Program-made: the position numbers and the translations under genes | Shown: positions 24,993 to 32,193 of the stretch, piece by piece | Position numbering within the stretch: the stretch's first letter is position 1 | How the letters are laid out: every line of letters starts with the position of its first letter | NCBI GenBank assembly: GCA_947259645.1 | Contig: CAMYND010000020.1 | Location: 1 to 36,313, forward strand | Length of the DNA stretch: 36,313 nt | Source: Thermodesulfovibrionia bacterium | Lineage (GTDB): Bacteria > Nitrospirota > Thermodesulfovibrionia > UBA6902 | Direction of reading: 5' to 3' | Notes under the pieces: generated by a model | Database searches by the model: none | The model's input: the letters and a program-made list of their open reading frames with translations, nothing else | Told to the model about the DNA's origin: nothing

Positions 24993-25169
24993 TCAAACTA
25001 AAGAACGAAGACTCATTGCTGCAACAGTACGGTTTTTGTATTCACCGCCTTCAAGAATATGTAATCCGAAAATAGCAAACACGATGTTCATTGCTATCGC
25101 AATTAAAAGCGATAACCAGACGGCCCAAGGTCTCAACGTCCATATGACTGCTCCCGCAGCAAGTACACT
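24993..25169 (-). pseudogene. possible C-terminal remnant of a membrane protein
   Basis: Directly after the thioredoxin stop and in the same frame, an open stretch reads VLAAGAVIWTLRPWAVW, LSLLIAIAMNIVFAIFGLHI, then LEGGEYKNRTVAAMS to a TGA. Two hydrophobic helices and normal codon texture look like the end of a small membrane protein, but there is no clear start codon or ribosome site. It may be a truncated third gene of the DUF134-permease-thioredoxin operon. Confidence 0.35.
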
Positions 25170-25400
25170 TTACTTTATCAGAGCTATTATTTCATCAGAT
25201 GACAATACGCTGCCGACTGACTTTACATCTCCATCAACAACAAACCCCGGAGTCATCATGATGCCGTAATCCGTAATTTTATTGATATCTTCAACTTTGA
25301 TAACTTCAGCTTCCAGTCCCATAGCTTTTATAGCTTTTTCTGTATTTTCATAGAGTTGCCTGCATTTAGGACATCCCGATCCCAGTATTTCTATTTTCAT
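25170..25400 (-). CDS. thioredoxin-fold small redox protein
   Basis: The 76-residue product is a minimal thioredoxin-like protein (MTH895/TM-type, PF13192): MKIEILGSGCPKCRQLYEN with a CPKC active site at residues 10-13, the cis-proline segment MMTPGFVVDGDV and the closing SSDEIIALIK. It is cytoplasmic. AGGAGG lies five bases before the ATG. It follows the permease by 14 bases, the standard arrangement of DUF318-type permeases with a small thioredoxin, and may deliver or reduce the transported metalloid or thiol compound. Confidence 0.92.
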   Translation of the reverse strand: MKIEILGSGCPKCRQLYENTEKAIKAMGLEAEVIKVEDINKITDYGIMMTPGFVVDGDVKSVGSVLSSDEIIALIK

Positions 25401-25414
25401 AATAACCTCCTGTT

Positions 25415-26587
25415 TTATCCGGCGATGCTGCCGAATATAATTCCGCTTATAGTTGCCATTACAACAACCAGACTTACATATACTATCGTTTTTTGAGTTC
25501 CAATAACGCCTCTGATTACCAGCATGTTCGGCAGGCTCAATGCCGGTCCTGCCAGCAGCAGTGCCAATGCCGGTCCTTTGCCCATGCCGGAGCTGATAAG
25601 CCCCTGCAAAATAGGCACTTCCGTTAAAGTTGCGAAATACATAAACGCCCCTGCTATGGATGCAATAAAATTGGCTGCCAGAGAGTTCCCGCCAACTGCA
25701 TCTGATATGATCTGTGATGGTATCAATCCTTCCTCTCCAGGTCGTCCGAGCAAAAGGCCGGCGATCAATACACCGAAAAGCAGAAAAGGCATGATCTGCT
25801 TTGCAAACACCCATGATGATGCAATCCATTCGCTCCGCTCTTCCTTTTTAAACCATGAGACCAGCATAACAGTAATCAGGACAAGCAGCACGGTTGATAT
25901 ATACCATTTAGCATTGTAGATCAATGACCAGAAGCTGTGTTCTCCCGCCTGAGGCTCTACCCAGTTGGCAAATATAAGTAATGCGACCATAGCCGAGAAA
26001 TAGAACGCATCCTGTAATATCGATCGTGATGAGTGTTGTTCGCCTGCCAGTAATTCCCCTGGATTTTTTCTTGATCGTTCTTCCTTTCTAAAAATAAGGT
26101 GCATTAAAAGACCCACGACAACACTGAACACTACAGAACCGATTACCCGCGCAATGCCCAGCTCCCAGCCGAGTATACGGGCGGTCAATATAATAGCCAG
26201 CACATTTATGGCAGGACCGGAGTAGAGGAACGCAGTGGCCGGTCCCAATCCTGCCCCTCTTTTATATATTCCTGAAAACAGTGGCAGCACGGTACAGGAA
26301 CAAACGGCAAGGATCGTTCCGGAGACTGATGCTACTCCATATGCAAGGAATTTATTGGCCTTTGCCCCGAAATATTTAATAACTGAGGCCTGGCTTACAA
26401 ATACTGAAATGGCCCCGGCAATGAGAAACGCCGGCACCAGGCAAAGCAGCACATGCTCACGGGCATACCATTTCACGAGGGCTAATGCCTCATACAGGGG
26501 ATTCCTGAACGGCAGCATCTCTACGGGGAGATAAAAACAGCCGAGAAATGCGGCTATCATCAATAGTAGTTTCCACTGTTCTTTCAC
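25415..26587 (-). CDS. DUF318/ArsP-type permease
   Basis: The 390-residue integral membrane protein belongs to PF03773. It has about ten hydrophobic segments; landmarks are CLVPAFLIAGAI, SVSGTILAVCSCTVLPLFSG with its cysteine pair, YSGPAINVLAI, the charged cytoplasmic loop RKEERSRKNPGEL and the second-half repeat ATLTEVPILQGLI and LAGPALSLPNMLVI. ArsP members export organoarsenicals, while many others have unknown substrates. The GTG start at 26587 overlaps the DUF134 stop by four bases, so translation is coupled. The cysteine pair on helix 3 may bind the substrate. Confidence 0.9.
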   Translation of the reverse strand: MKEQWKLLLMIAAFLGCFYLPVEMLPFRNPLYEALALVKWYAREHVLLCLVPAFLIAGAISVFVSQASVIKYFGAKANKFLAYGVASVSGTILAVCSCTVLPLFSGIYKRGAGLGPATAFLYSGPAINVLAIILTARILGWELGIARVIGSVVFSVVVGLLMHLIFRKEERSRKNPGELLAGEQHSSRSILQDAFYFSAMVALLIFANWVEPQAGEHSFWSLIYNAKWYISTVLLVLITVMLVSWFKKEERSEWIASSWVFAKQIMPFLLFGVLIAGLLLGRPGEEGLIPSQIISDAVGGNSLAANFIASIAGAFMYFATLTEVPILQGLISSGMGKGPALALLLAGPALSLPNMLVIRGVIGTQKTIVYVSLVVVMATISGIIFGSIAG

Positions 26588-26889
26588 TTCTTGCCCCTTC
26601 TGATAATCTTACAATTACCCCCCTCAATCCGTATAGCTTTCACATTCACGAGGGCATCGGCTATCTTTTGATGACCAGAACTGAGAATCCTTGAGATTGT
26701 GGAACGGTGGACCTTCATTTTTTCTGCTGCCTCTTCCTGGGTCAAACCTTCCAAATCCGAGAGACGTACTGCTTCATACTCATCCATTGTCAGTACAACT
26801 TCCTCCAGCTCTTCCAATGGTCTGCACTGCGGCTTGAAGCATTTCTCCCCGGGTTCACATTTTACCCATCTTGTTTTTTTAGGCCTCAT
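26584..26889 (-). CDS. DUF134 (UPF0251) DNA-binding protein
   Basis: The 101-residue product starts MRPKKTRWVKCEPGEKCFKP, has a CX5CX4C-like cysteine set in its first 25 residues, and then the helix-turn-helix LTMDEYEAVRLSDLEGLTQ / EEAAEKMKVHRSTISRIL, all typical of DUF134 (PF02001). The cysteines could sense a metal or redox state. I start at ATG 26889, not the in-frame 26931, because GGAAGGGTGA precedes it. It heads the permease-thioredoxin operon and probably regulates it, perhaps through the palindrome at 26909-26922. Confidence 0.9.
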   Translation of the reverse strand: MRPKKTRWVKCEPGEKCFKPQCRPLEELEEVVLTMDEYEAVRLSDLEGLTQEEAAEKMKVHRSTISRILSSGHQKIADALVNVKAIRIEGGNCKIIRRGKK

Positions 26890-26908
26890 GATGTCACCCT
26901 TCCAGTAT

Positions 26909-26922
26909 TGCACATATGTGCA
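26909..26922. promoter_or_regulatory. perfect palindrome TGCACATATGTGCA
   Basis: This 14-base perfect palindrome sits 20 bases upstream of the DUF134 start, where a repressor would block transcription. A binding site for the DUF134 protein itself (autoregulation) is the simplest reading, but the sequence alone does not show which protein binds. Confidence 0.45.
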
Positions 26923-27078
26923 TATTATCATTGTACTTCATTCATGTCAAACGGCTTTCCCCAAAAGCCACTATATTGAGAGGCACAAAATCCATGCCCC
27001 AATTCTCGTTATCAGCCAGTAATAAAGGAGATCAAGAAAGAGTAATAAAGAGTTGATGTTGAATCAATATACAACAGG

Positions 27079-27459
27079 GTGTTTTCTGTCTATACAGATG
27101 CCTTAGTGAATAATTTTATTGATGGTTATGAGCTGGCTATGGCGAGAATGTTTAACACGCATCAGGAGAGCTTATTTGGTAAATATGTTGTTAAATGGTA
27201 TTTCTTAAGAAAATTTCTGGTGTGCCTATGGGCCATTCTGTTTACCGCAGTCGTTTTCAATTTGCCACTCCTTCCTGAAAGAACTCCATCCTGTCTTCAG
27301 GCTCTACAGCAAACAATGGGATGCCTGGGGGACATGGCAGTAAATAGCGGTTATTTCCGTGCAATGTATTTGTCTGTTTTTGTGGCATTTCTGTTTACGA
27401 AAGTAAGCGTACTATTTAGAATCATGGATAAAACACTGCTCCAGCTGACCGTGGTATAG
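27079..27459 (+). CDS. hypothetical membrane protein, possibly not expressed
   Basis: An open frame of 126 codons encodes two likely membrane helices (FLVCLWAILFTAVVF and MYLSVFVAFLFTKVSVLF) separated by a cysteine-containing loop (PSCLQALQQTMGCLGDM). I recognise no family. The GTG start at 27079 has only a weak ACAGGG upstream; ATG 27139 is an alternative. It stands alone on the plus strand between minus-strand genes, which lowers confidence. Confidence 0.4.
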   Translation: MFSVYTDALVNNFIDGYELAMARMFNTHQESLFGKYVVKWYFLRKFLVCLWAILFTAVVFNLPLLPERTPSCLQALQQTMGCLGDMAVNSGYFRAMYLSVFVAFLFTKVSVLFRIMDKTLLQLTVV

Positions 27460-27515
27460 TTCTCCCTCTCTAATTCAATGAAGGAGCTTATCTTCAGACT
27501 GTTTGACAGTTAATT

Positions 27516-27953
27516 TTATTTTTTCATAAATATTTTCTTTGCTGTATCGAACTGCTTTGAAAACAGGCTTTTAAGCGGAGATTGTTTTATCATTTCTGAT
27601 TCTACCATTTTCAATTCTATCATCGTCAGCAGAAAAATAACTTCTCTACTGAGTCGCTGCACTTCCTGAAAATCGCCCATGGCCTGCTCATCGGGTTGAG
27701 TACGTGGATTTGAGCTATTGTGCCATTGAGTTACCTTTTCTGCGGCTAAATGAAATAATTTATGTTCTCTTTCCAATACCTGAATCTCGGGTATCATTTT
27801 ATATATTTCACTGGCTGAACCGTAAAGCCACCTGCCCAGGTCACATTTTTTATATGAGTCAATTCTGATATGCTCACTTTTTTTCTGAAGCGCAGCCTCA
27901 AGCTGCAGTTCCCACTTTAAATGGGTAAGCCGTGCCACTGAAATATCTATCAT
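27516..27953 (-). CDS. CZB (chemoreceptor zinc-binding) domain protein
   Basis: The 145-residue product is a stand-alone CZB domain (PF13682). The zinc ligands are visible: His in THLKWELQL near residue 11, Cys in KKCDLGRWLYG near residue 37 and two histidines in LEREHKLFHLA near residues 64 and 68. CZB domains sense zinc and oxidants such as hypochlorous acid through the Cys-Zn pair. No chemoreceptor or cyclase domain is attached, so it would act through a partner or buffer zinc. A helical tail (about 100-145) follows. The ATG at 27953 has only a weak ribosome site. Confidence 0.85.
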   Translation of the reverse strand: MIDISVARLTHLKWELQLEAALQKKSEHIRIDSYKKCDLGRWLYGSASEIYKMIPEIQVLEREHKLFHLAAEKVTQWHNSSNPRTQPDEQAMGDFQEVQRLSREVIFLLTMIELKMVESEMIKQSPLKSLFSKQFDTAKKIFMKK

Positions 27954-28092
27954 TTCTACCAGTCTTCTTTTAGGTATTTTATTGTAAACTTTATTGTATC
28001 CGGTCTGTTCTTTCTAGAATTTTATTAACCATATCTTATAGTGATTCTGTGCAAGTAACTTCTTCATTTTATAGTATCTGTCTATGGTACAG

Positions 28093-29331
28093 TTAATTGC
28101 TGTTAATAACTGGTTCGGTGAAGACAGAGCTTGATTTGCCGAAATAATCCAGTAATAAGAGCTCCAACGATGTTTCATCAGTTTTTCTTGTGTCTATGCC
28201 AAAGCGATGAAACATTAACCCCGGCCCCTTGTCATGCAGATCTTCCCTGCAGCACACGGTATCCGCCCCGCTGTCAATGATGTACTCAGCCAATTTAATC
28301 CCTCTGTTTTTTTCATCACCCTGATAAGGATTGATTTCCGTTTTTACATCTGCAGATTGCCTTGTCTCCCTGTCATACTTCAGAGAGGTGAAATGGGTTG
28401 ATTTGCCAAAATAGTCTGATATTTTCTTTCCGCTTTCATCAGTGGGAACATATATCAATACTACTGCTGGAAACTCATGCGTATAATGAATGAACACCGT
28501 ATCAATAGTGCTGTCATATTCCTTGAGATTTGCTTCGATAACAGAAACCATATCATTCGCCTGATTTACATCATAGGCTTTTAATCCGATCTTCAGATCG
28601 AGAAATCTGAAGCTTCCGGCATTTCTTCCTCTTATGGAATGTACCATCAAGACACCGGGCTGCCTGGCAATTATTTTACTATACCCCTCAAGCTTATCAG
28701 ACCGCATGGAAACATCAAGCAGGACCCTGATATTGTCCCATAGTATCTCAACCCCTATTTTTGCAATTATGACGGCAACAAATAAGGCGGCCCACCTGTC
28801 AAGGTTAAAACCAAAGAGGGACCCTATAAGCCCTGCCAGTACAACTGATGATGAGTAGACATCTGAAACCGTATGGTTCCCGCTCGCCTCTATGCCCGGT
28901 GAGTTTATGAGCCTCCCGGTTTTTGCTTCAAAGCGACCCCAAAAGAAATCAAGAGCCATTCCCAATATAACCGCTGCTATACCTACGGGAATATTTTTCG
29001 GCAGAGTGGTTTTTCCGGAAAAGAATATCTGCAGCACCTCGTAGGCGCCGTACAAAATAGCAAATCCAATGGCAAGAGCCATCAGGTTTTCTATTTTGTA
29101 AAATCCATAGGGGAACTTTTTAAACTTACGGGGGGCAATCCTGACACCTATCCAGACAAGAAGGGAGCCGGCTACATCAGCTGCCGAGTGGATCGTATCT
29201 GCAAGCATGCCAGCGCTGCCGGTATAAATGGCCGCAGTTAATTTTATTCCACTTTCAACAAGGGATTCGAAGGCAGATATCAGGACGACCCATTTCCTCC
29301 GGAATTCCTTCTGTTTTACTGTAAGTTCCAT
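28093..29331 (-). CDS. cation diffusion facilitator fused to a NifX-like domain
   Basis: The 412-residue product has a CDF transporter part (about 1-290): six membrane helices, metal-site helices GMLADTIHSAADVAGS and ASGNHTVSDVYSSS, and a cytoplasmic domain ending TIDTVFIHYTHEFP. It continues with a C-terminal domain of about 110 residues resembling the dinitrogenase Fe-Mo cofactor-binding family (PF02579): LIYVPTDESGKKISDYFGKS, then KNRGIKLAEYIIDSGADTV. CDF proteins export Zn, Fe, Mn or other divalent cations by proton antiport; the added domain may sense or chaperone metal. ATG 29331 with AGGAA upstream is chosen over TTG 29364. Confidence 0.88.
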   Translation of the reverse strand: MELTVKQKEFRRKWVVLISAFESLVESGIKLTAAIYTGSAGMLADTIHSAADVAGSLLVWIGVRIAPRKFKKFPYGFYKIENLMALAIGFAILYGAYEVLQIFFSGKTTLPKNIPVGIAAVILGMALDFFWGRFEAKTGRLINSPGIEASGNHTVSDVYSSSVVLAGLIGSLFGFNLDRWAALFVAVIIAKIGVEILWDNIRVLLDVSMRSDKLEGYSKIIARQPGVLMVHSIRGRNAGSFRFLDLKIGLKAYDVNQANDMVSVIEANLKEYDSTIDTVFIHYTHEFPAVVLIYVPTDESGKKISDYFGKSTHFTSLKYDRETRQSADVKTEINPYQGDEKNRGIKLAEYIIDSGADTVCCREDLHDKGPGLMFHRFGIDTRKTDETSLELLLLDYFGKSSSVFTEPVINSN

Positions 29332-29393
29332 CTGTTTATTCCTGTTCAATTTGCCGTAACGCAATAATAAAAAAAGATTAATTTCAGATAAAT

Positions 29394-30728
29394 TTAGTTT
29401 TTTATCCCATATTCCTTAATCTTGTATTGGAGGGACCTTAATGAGATGCCAAGAACATCGGCTGCCTGCTTTCTGTTACCGCCTGTCTGCTCCAGCGCAT
29501 CATCTATTGCCCTTTTTTCCATATCTACGAGTTTCCCCCCGAACCTCACCCTTTGAGACCCGTCATTTACGAGAACCTTTGTCATATCAAGTTCGTCTCC
29601 TTTTGAGAGTATGACCGCCCTTTCCAGTACATTCTTCAGTTCTCTTACGTTCCCCGGCCAGGGATTTGAAACTATTTTTTCCATGTTCCTGTCTGATATT
29701 CTGCTTATTCTCTTTCCGATCCTCGCAGATATCAGACTGACAAGATATTCCGTAATGGCAGGCAGATATTTCCGCCTCTCTCTTAAAGGTTTCAGTTTCA
29801 GCGGAAAAACATTCAGCCTGAAAAACAGGTCCTCACGGAATGTCCCTTGAGACACTTCATCCTGGAGGTTTCTGTTGGTTGCACATATAACTCTTGCATC
29901 GGATTTCTGGGTAACATTGCTGCCTACCCTTTCAAACGATCCGGACTCAAGCACCCTCAGAAGTTTTGCCTGTAATTTGCTATCCATTTCTGATATCTCA
30001 TCAAGGAAAATGGTCCCGCTCGCAGCAAGCTCAAATTTCCCCTTTCTTGACGAAACAGCGCCAGTAAATGAGCCTTTTTCATGACCAAAAAACTCACTCT
30101 CAAGAAGGTTGTCCGGGACAGATGCACAATTTACCTCCACGAACGGCCCTCTCCTGTTGCTAACTTTATGTATTACCTGGGCAATGAGACTCTTGCCTGT
30201 GCCGGTCTCACCTGTCAAAAGCACCGTTGTGTCCGCAGGCGCAACAGCCTTGATCTCTTCCAGCAGCTCTTCCATCCCCGCAAACAGGATCTCCAGTGGG
30301 GGCACACCCTTAAGAAGCTCTGATTTCAGCGCCATGTTTTCTATTATCAGTCGTCTCCTCTCATATGCCTTTCTGATTGCATGCCTGAGTTCTTCGGGCT
30401 CTTTCAACGGCTTAAGAATATACTCAAGGGCCCCCATCTTCATTGATTTTATAGCTGTATCGATTGTCCCGTAAGCAGTCATGATAATGTAATCCGTATC
30501 ATTATCTGTCTGTTTGTACTTTTCCATCAAGGCCATCCCATCCATTACCGGCATTTTCAGGTCTGTGATTATCAGGTGCGGTTTGAAAATTTCCGCTACT
30601 CTCAAAGCTTCTTTCCCGTCTCCCGCGGATTTTACGCTGTACCCTTCCTCTTCAATAATTCTCTTCAGTAAGAGGAGAATGGATTTTTCATCATCAACTA
30701 TCAATATCCTGTAATTCGCCGCGCTCAT
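29394..30728 (-). CDS. NtrC-family sigma-54-dependent response regulator
   Basis: The 444-residue product has a receiver domain (1 to about 120, phospho-acceptor Asp56 in LIITDLKMP), an AAA+ domain (about 140-380) with Walker A TGETGTGKS, the sigma-54 contact loop GSFTGA, Walker B TIFLDEIS and the R-finger region, and a Fis-type helix-turn-helix at the end (GNRKQAADVLGISLRSLQYK). It activates sigma-54 promoters when phosphorylated. Its ATG overlaps the stop of the histidine kinase by four bases, so the two form a cognate pair. I found no clear -24/-12 promoter in the window, so its targets are unknown. Confidence 0.95.
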   Translation of the reverse strand: MSAANYRILIVDDEKSILLLLKRIIEEEGYSVKSAGDGKEALRVAEIFKPHLIITDLKMPVMDGMALMEKYKQTDNDTDYIIMTAYGTIDTAIKSMKMGALEYILKPLKEPEELRHAIRKAYERRRLIIENMALKSELLKGVPPLEILFAGMEELLEEIKAVAPADTTVLLTGETGTGKSLIAQVIHKVSNRRGPFVEVNCASVPDNLLESEFFGHEKGSFTGAVSSRKGKFELAASGTIFLDEISEMDSKLQAKLLRVLESGSFERVGSNVTQKSDARVICATNRNLQDEVSQGTFREDLFFRLNVFPLKLKPLRERRKYLPAITEYLVSLISARIGKRISRISDRNMEKIVSNPWPGNVRELKNVLERAVILSKGDELDMTKVLVNDGSQRVRFGGKLVDMEKRAIDDALEQTGGNRKQAADVLGISLRSLQYKIKEYGIKN

Positions 30729-31996
30729 TTCAATATTCTCTCAAAAGACAGAAGTACCATGGTTCCTGTATTTTCTTCACTTTCGATATGAACTGAACCA
30801 TGAATGGCCCTGGCAAAATTATACACAATTGCAAGGCCGAGACCTGTGCCGCGTGCTTTTGTAGTAAAGAATGGGTTCATGGCATTTTTCAAAGCCTCTT
30901 TATCCATCCCCTTTCCCGAATCTTTAACTGATATATAAATGATATCATCCTTTTCGTATGCATTAATCTCAACAAGCCCGTCTCTTTCTATTGAGTCCAC
31001 TGCATTTTGCAGTATGTTTATAAGTATATGCCGTATTTTCTCCTTGTCGCTAAGAATCATCTCATTTTGTAACCTGATGCTCTTTCGAATAGTTACTGAC
31101 CCGGAACCTGCAGTAAACAGTCTCTCTACTTCCTGCATCAGTTCAGTTAATGAAAATTGTTCGGTATTTACCTTCCCCGTGTGTGAATACGTCAGCAGAT
31201 CGTCAGTGAGACTCTCAAGTCGTTGCGACTCATCTATAATTACTCTAAGCCCCTCTTCATTTGACATGTCCCGATTTTTCTCATTAATAAACTGTGCAAA
31301 CCCCTTAATGGCACTGAGCGGACTTCTGATTTCATGGGCAAGCACAGCCGCCATCTCACCGAGCATGGTAAAGTGTTTTTTCTCGACTTCTTTCCTCTGA
31401 AACTCATCAATCCTTTTAGAATATCGGTAATAGGCAAAAGCCAGCATCCAGAGAAATCCCATTACTATCACGGCTGTAATAGCATGAATCTTTGCATGCC
31501 TTAAAGCATTTTCTGCGGAATATTTATGCAAAGCAATCCTGAGAAGATGAATTGAAGGAGAAAGGGAATGAATATGTACAGGGATATCCATAATATATAC
31601 CATCTCCCCCGTTTCAAGGTCAGTATAGGATGAAACGGGTCCCGCGTTTTCTAATGATTTTGCAATGTCAGGATCATCAACTGTTTCTCCTACCAGCCTT
31701 TTGCTGGAATGCAGAAGGATTTTCCCGTCTTTGTTATAAAGGGCAATGAATGCAATCTCTTCCCACGGCTGTATCTTAACGATATCAAGAAAAAGCTCTT
31801 CATCTAGCCCCGTACGCTTAAGGGCCTGGTCAAGAGTAATTCCAATGAAGTAGGCGGTAGAGTTTAAAATGTCTGCTGATGATCGTTTTGCAGCGTTATA
31901 TTGAGCTACGCTGTTAAAGACAGCAAACGCAGTAAATATAAGAGCAAATAAATATATAAGAGCGTACCGGGGCTTCATGAATTTCAGTACCAGCAT
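30725..31996 (-). CDS. membrane sensor histidine kinase (ZraS/NtrB-like)
   Basis: The 423-residue product has two membrane helices (about 10-32 and 170-192) flanking a periplasmic sensor of about 135 residues resembling a PAS/Cache fold (IAFIALYNKDGKILLHSS). The HisKA helix follows with the phospho-acceptor His221 in LAHEIRSPLSAIKGF, then an HATPase domain with N box NILQNAVDSIE, G1 DSGKGMD and FFTTKARGTGLGL. It should phosphorylate the regulator encoded next. I chose ATG 31996 because an AGGG lies just before it; TTG 32014 is possible. A dyad at 32044-32061 lies in its promoter region. Confidence 0.93.
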   Translation of the reverse strand: MLVLKFMKPRYALIYLFALIFTAFAVFNSVAQYNAAKRSSADILNSTAYFIGITLDQALKRTGLDEELFLDIVKIQPWEEIAFIALYNKDGKILLHSSKRLVGETVDDPDIAKSLENAGPVSSYTDLETGEMVYIMDIPVHIHSLSPSIHLLRIALHKYSAENALRHAKIHAITAVIVMGFLWMLAFAYYRYSKRIDEFQRKEVEKKHFTMLGEMAAVLAHEIRSPLSAIKGFAQFINEKNRDMSNEEGLRVIIDESQRLESLTDDLLTYSHTGKVNTEQFSLTELMQEVERLFTAGSGSVTIRKSIRLQNEMILSDKEKIRHILINILQNAVDSIERDGLVEINAYEKDDIIYISVKDSGKGMDKEALKNAMNPFFTTKARGTGLGLAIVYNFARAIHGSVHIESEENTGTMVLLSFERILK

Positions 31997-32043
31997 TAAG
32001 ACCCTGAACCGCAAAGATAACTATTCATAGTTCATTCTTCGAT

Positions 32044-32061
32044 TGACAATCGAGATTGTCA
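32044..32061. promoter_or_regulatory. dyad TGACAATC-GA-GATTGTCA upstream of the kinase gene
   Basis: Two perfect 8-base arms with a 2-base spacer lie 48 bases before the kinase start. The size and position suggest an operator, perhaps for autoregulation by the Fis-type domain of the partner regulator. The binding protein is not known. Confidence 0.45.
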
Positions 32062-32167
32062 TAATTATAGCAGAGTTTATTGTTAACAATTACTGCATGG
32101 GATTTGACAGGATCATGTTGGGGATTCACCTGTTATTCAGTCGAATCGGGGAATAATCATAACAACA

Positions 32168-32187
32168 GGGCACGGCATGCCGTGCCC
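32168..32187. repeat. 20-base perfect palindrome (GGGCACGGCA and its complement)
   Basis: The palindrome lies seven bases downstream of the nucleotide-sugar dehydrogenase stop. Its GC-rich arms in AT-rich surroundings resemble the dispersed REP-like GGGGCACGGCATGCC elements found between genes in many bacteria. It may terminate or stabilise the upstream transcript. Confidence 0.55.
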
Positions 32188-32193
32188 CTACAT

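Noticed and set aside
25401-25829. N-terminal extension of the thioredoxin frame to 219 residues
   Set aside because: The extension is the permease gene read in another frame; the AGGAGG before 25400 fixes the true start.
26981-26996. Possible sigma-54 promoter (GGCAC followed by ATGC)
   Set aside because: The GG to GC distance is 14 rather than 12 bases.
27053-27067. TTGAT-GTTGA-ATCAA dyad before the 126-codon gene
   Set aside because: The arms are perfect, but the spacer is five bases rather than four, so it does not fit the CRP/FNR class, and the downstream gene is itself doubtful.
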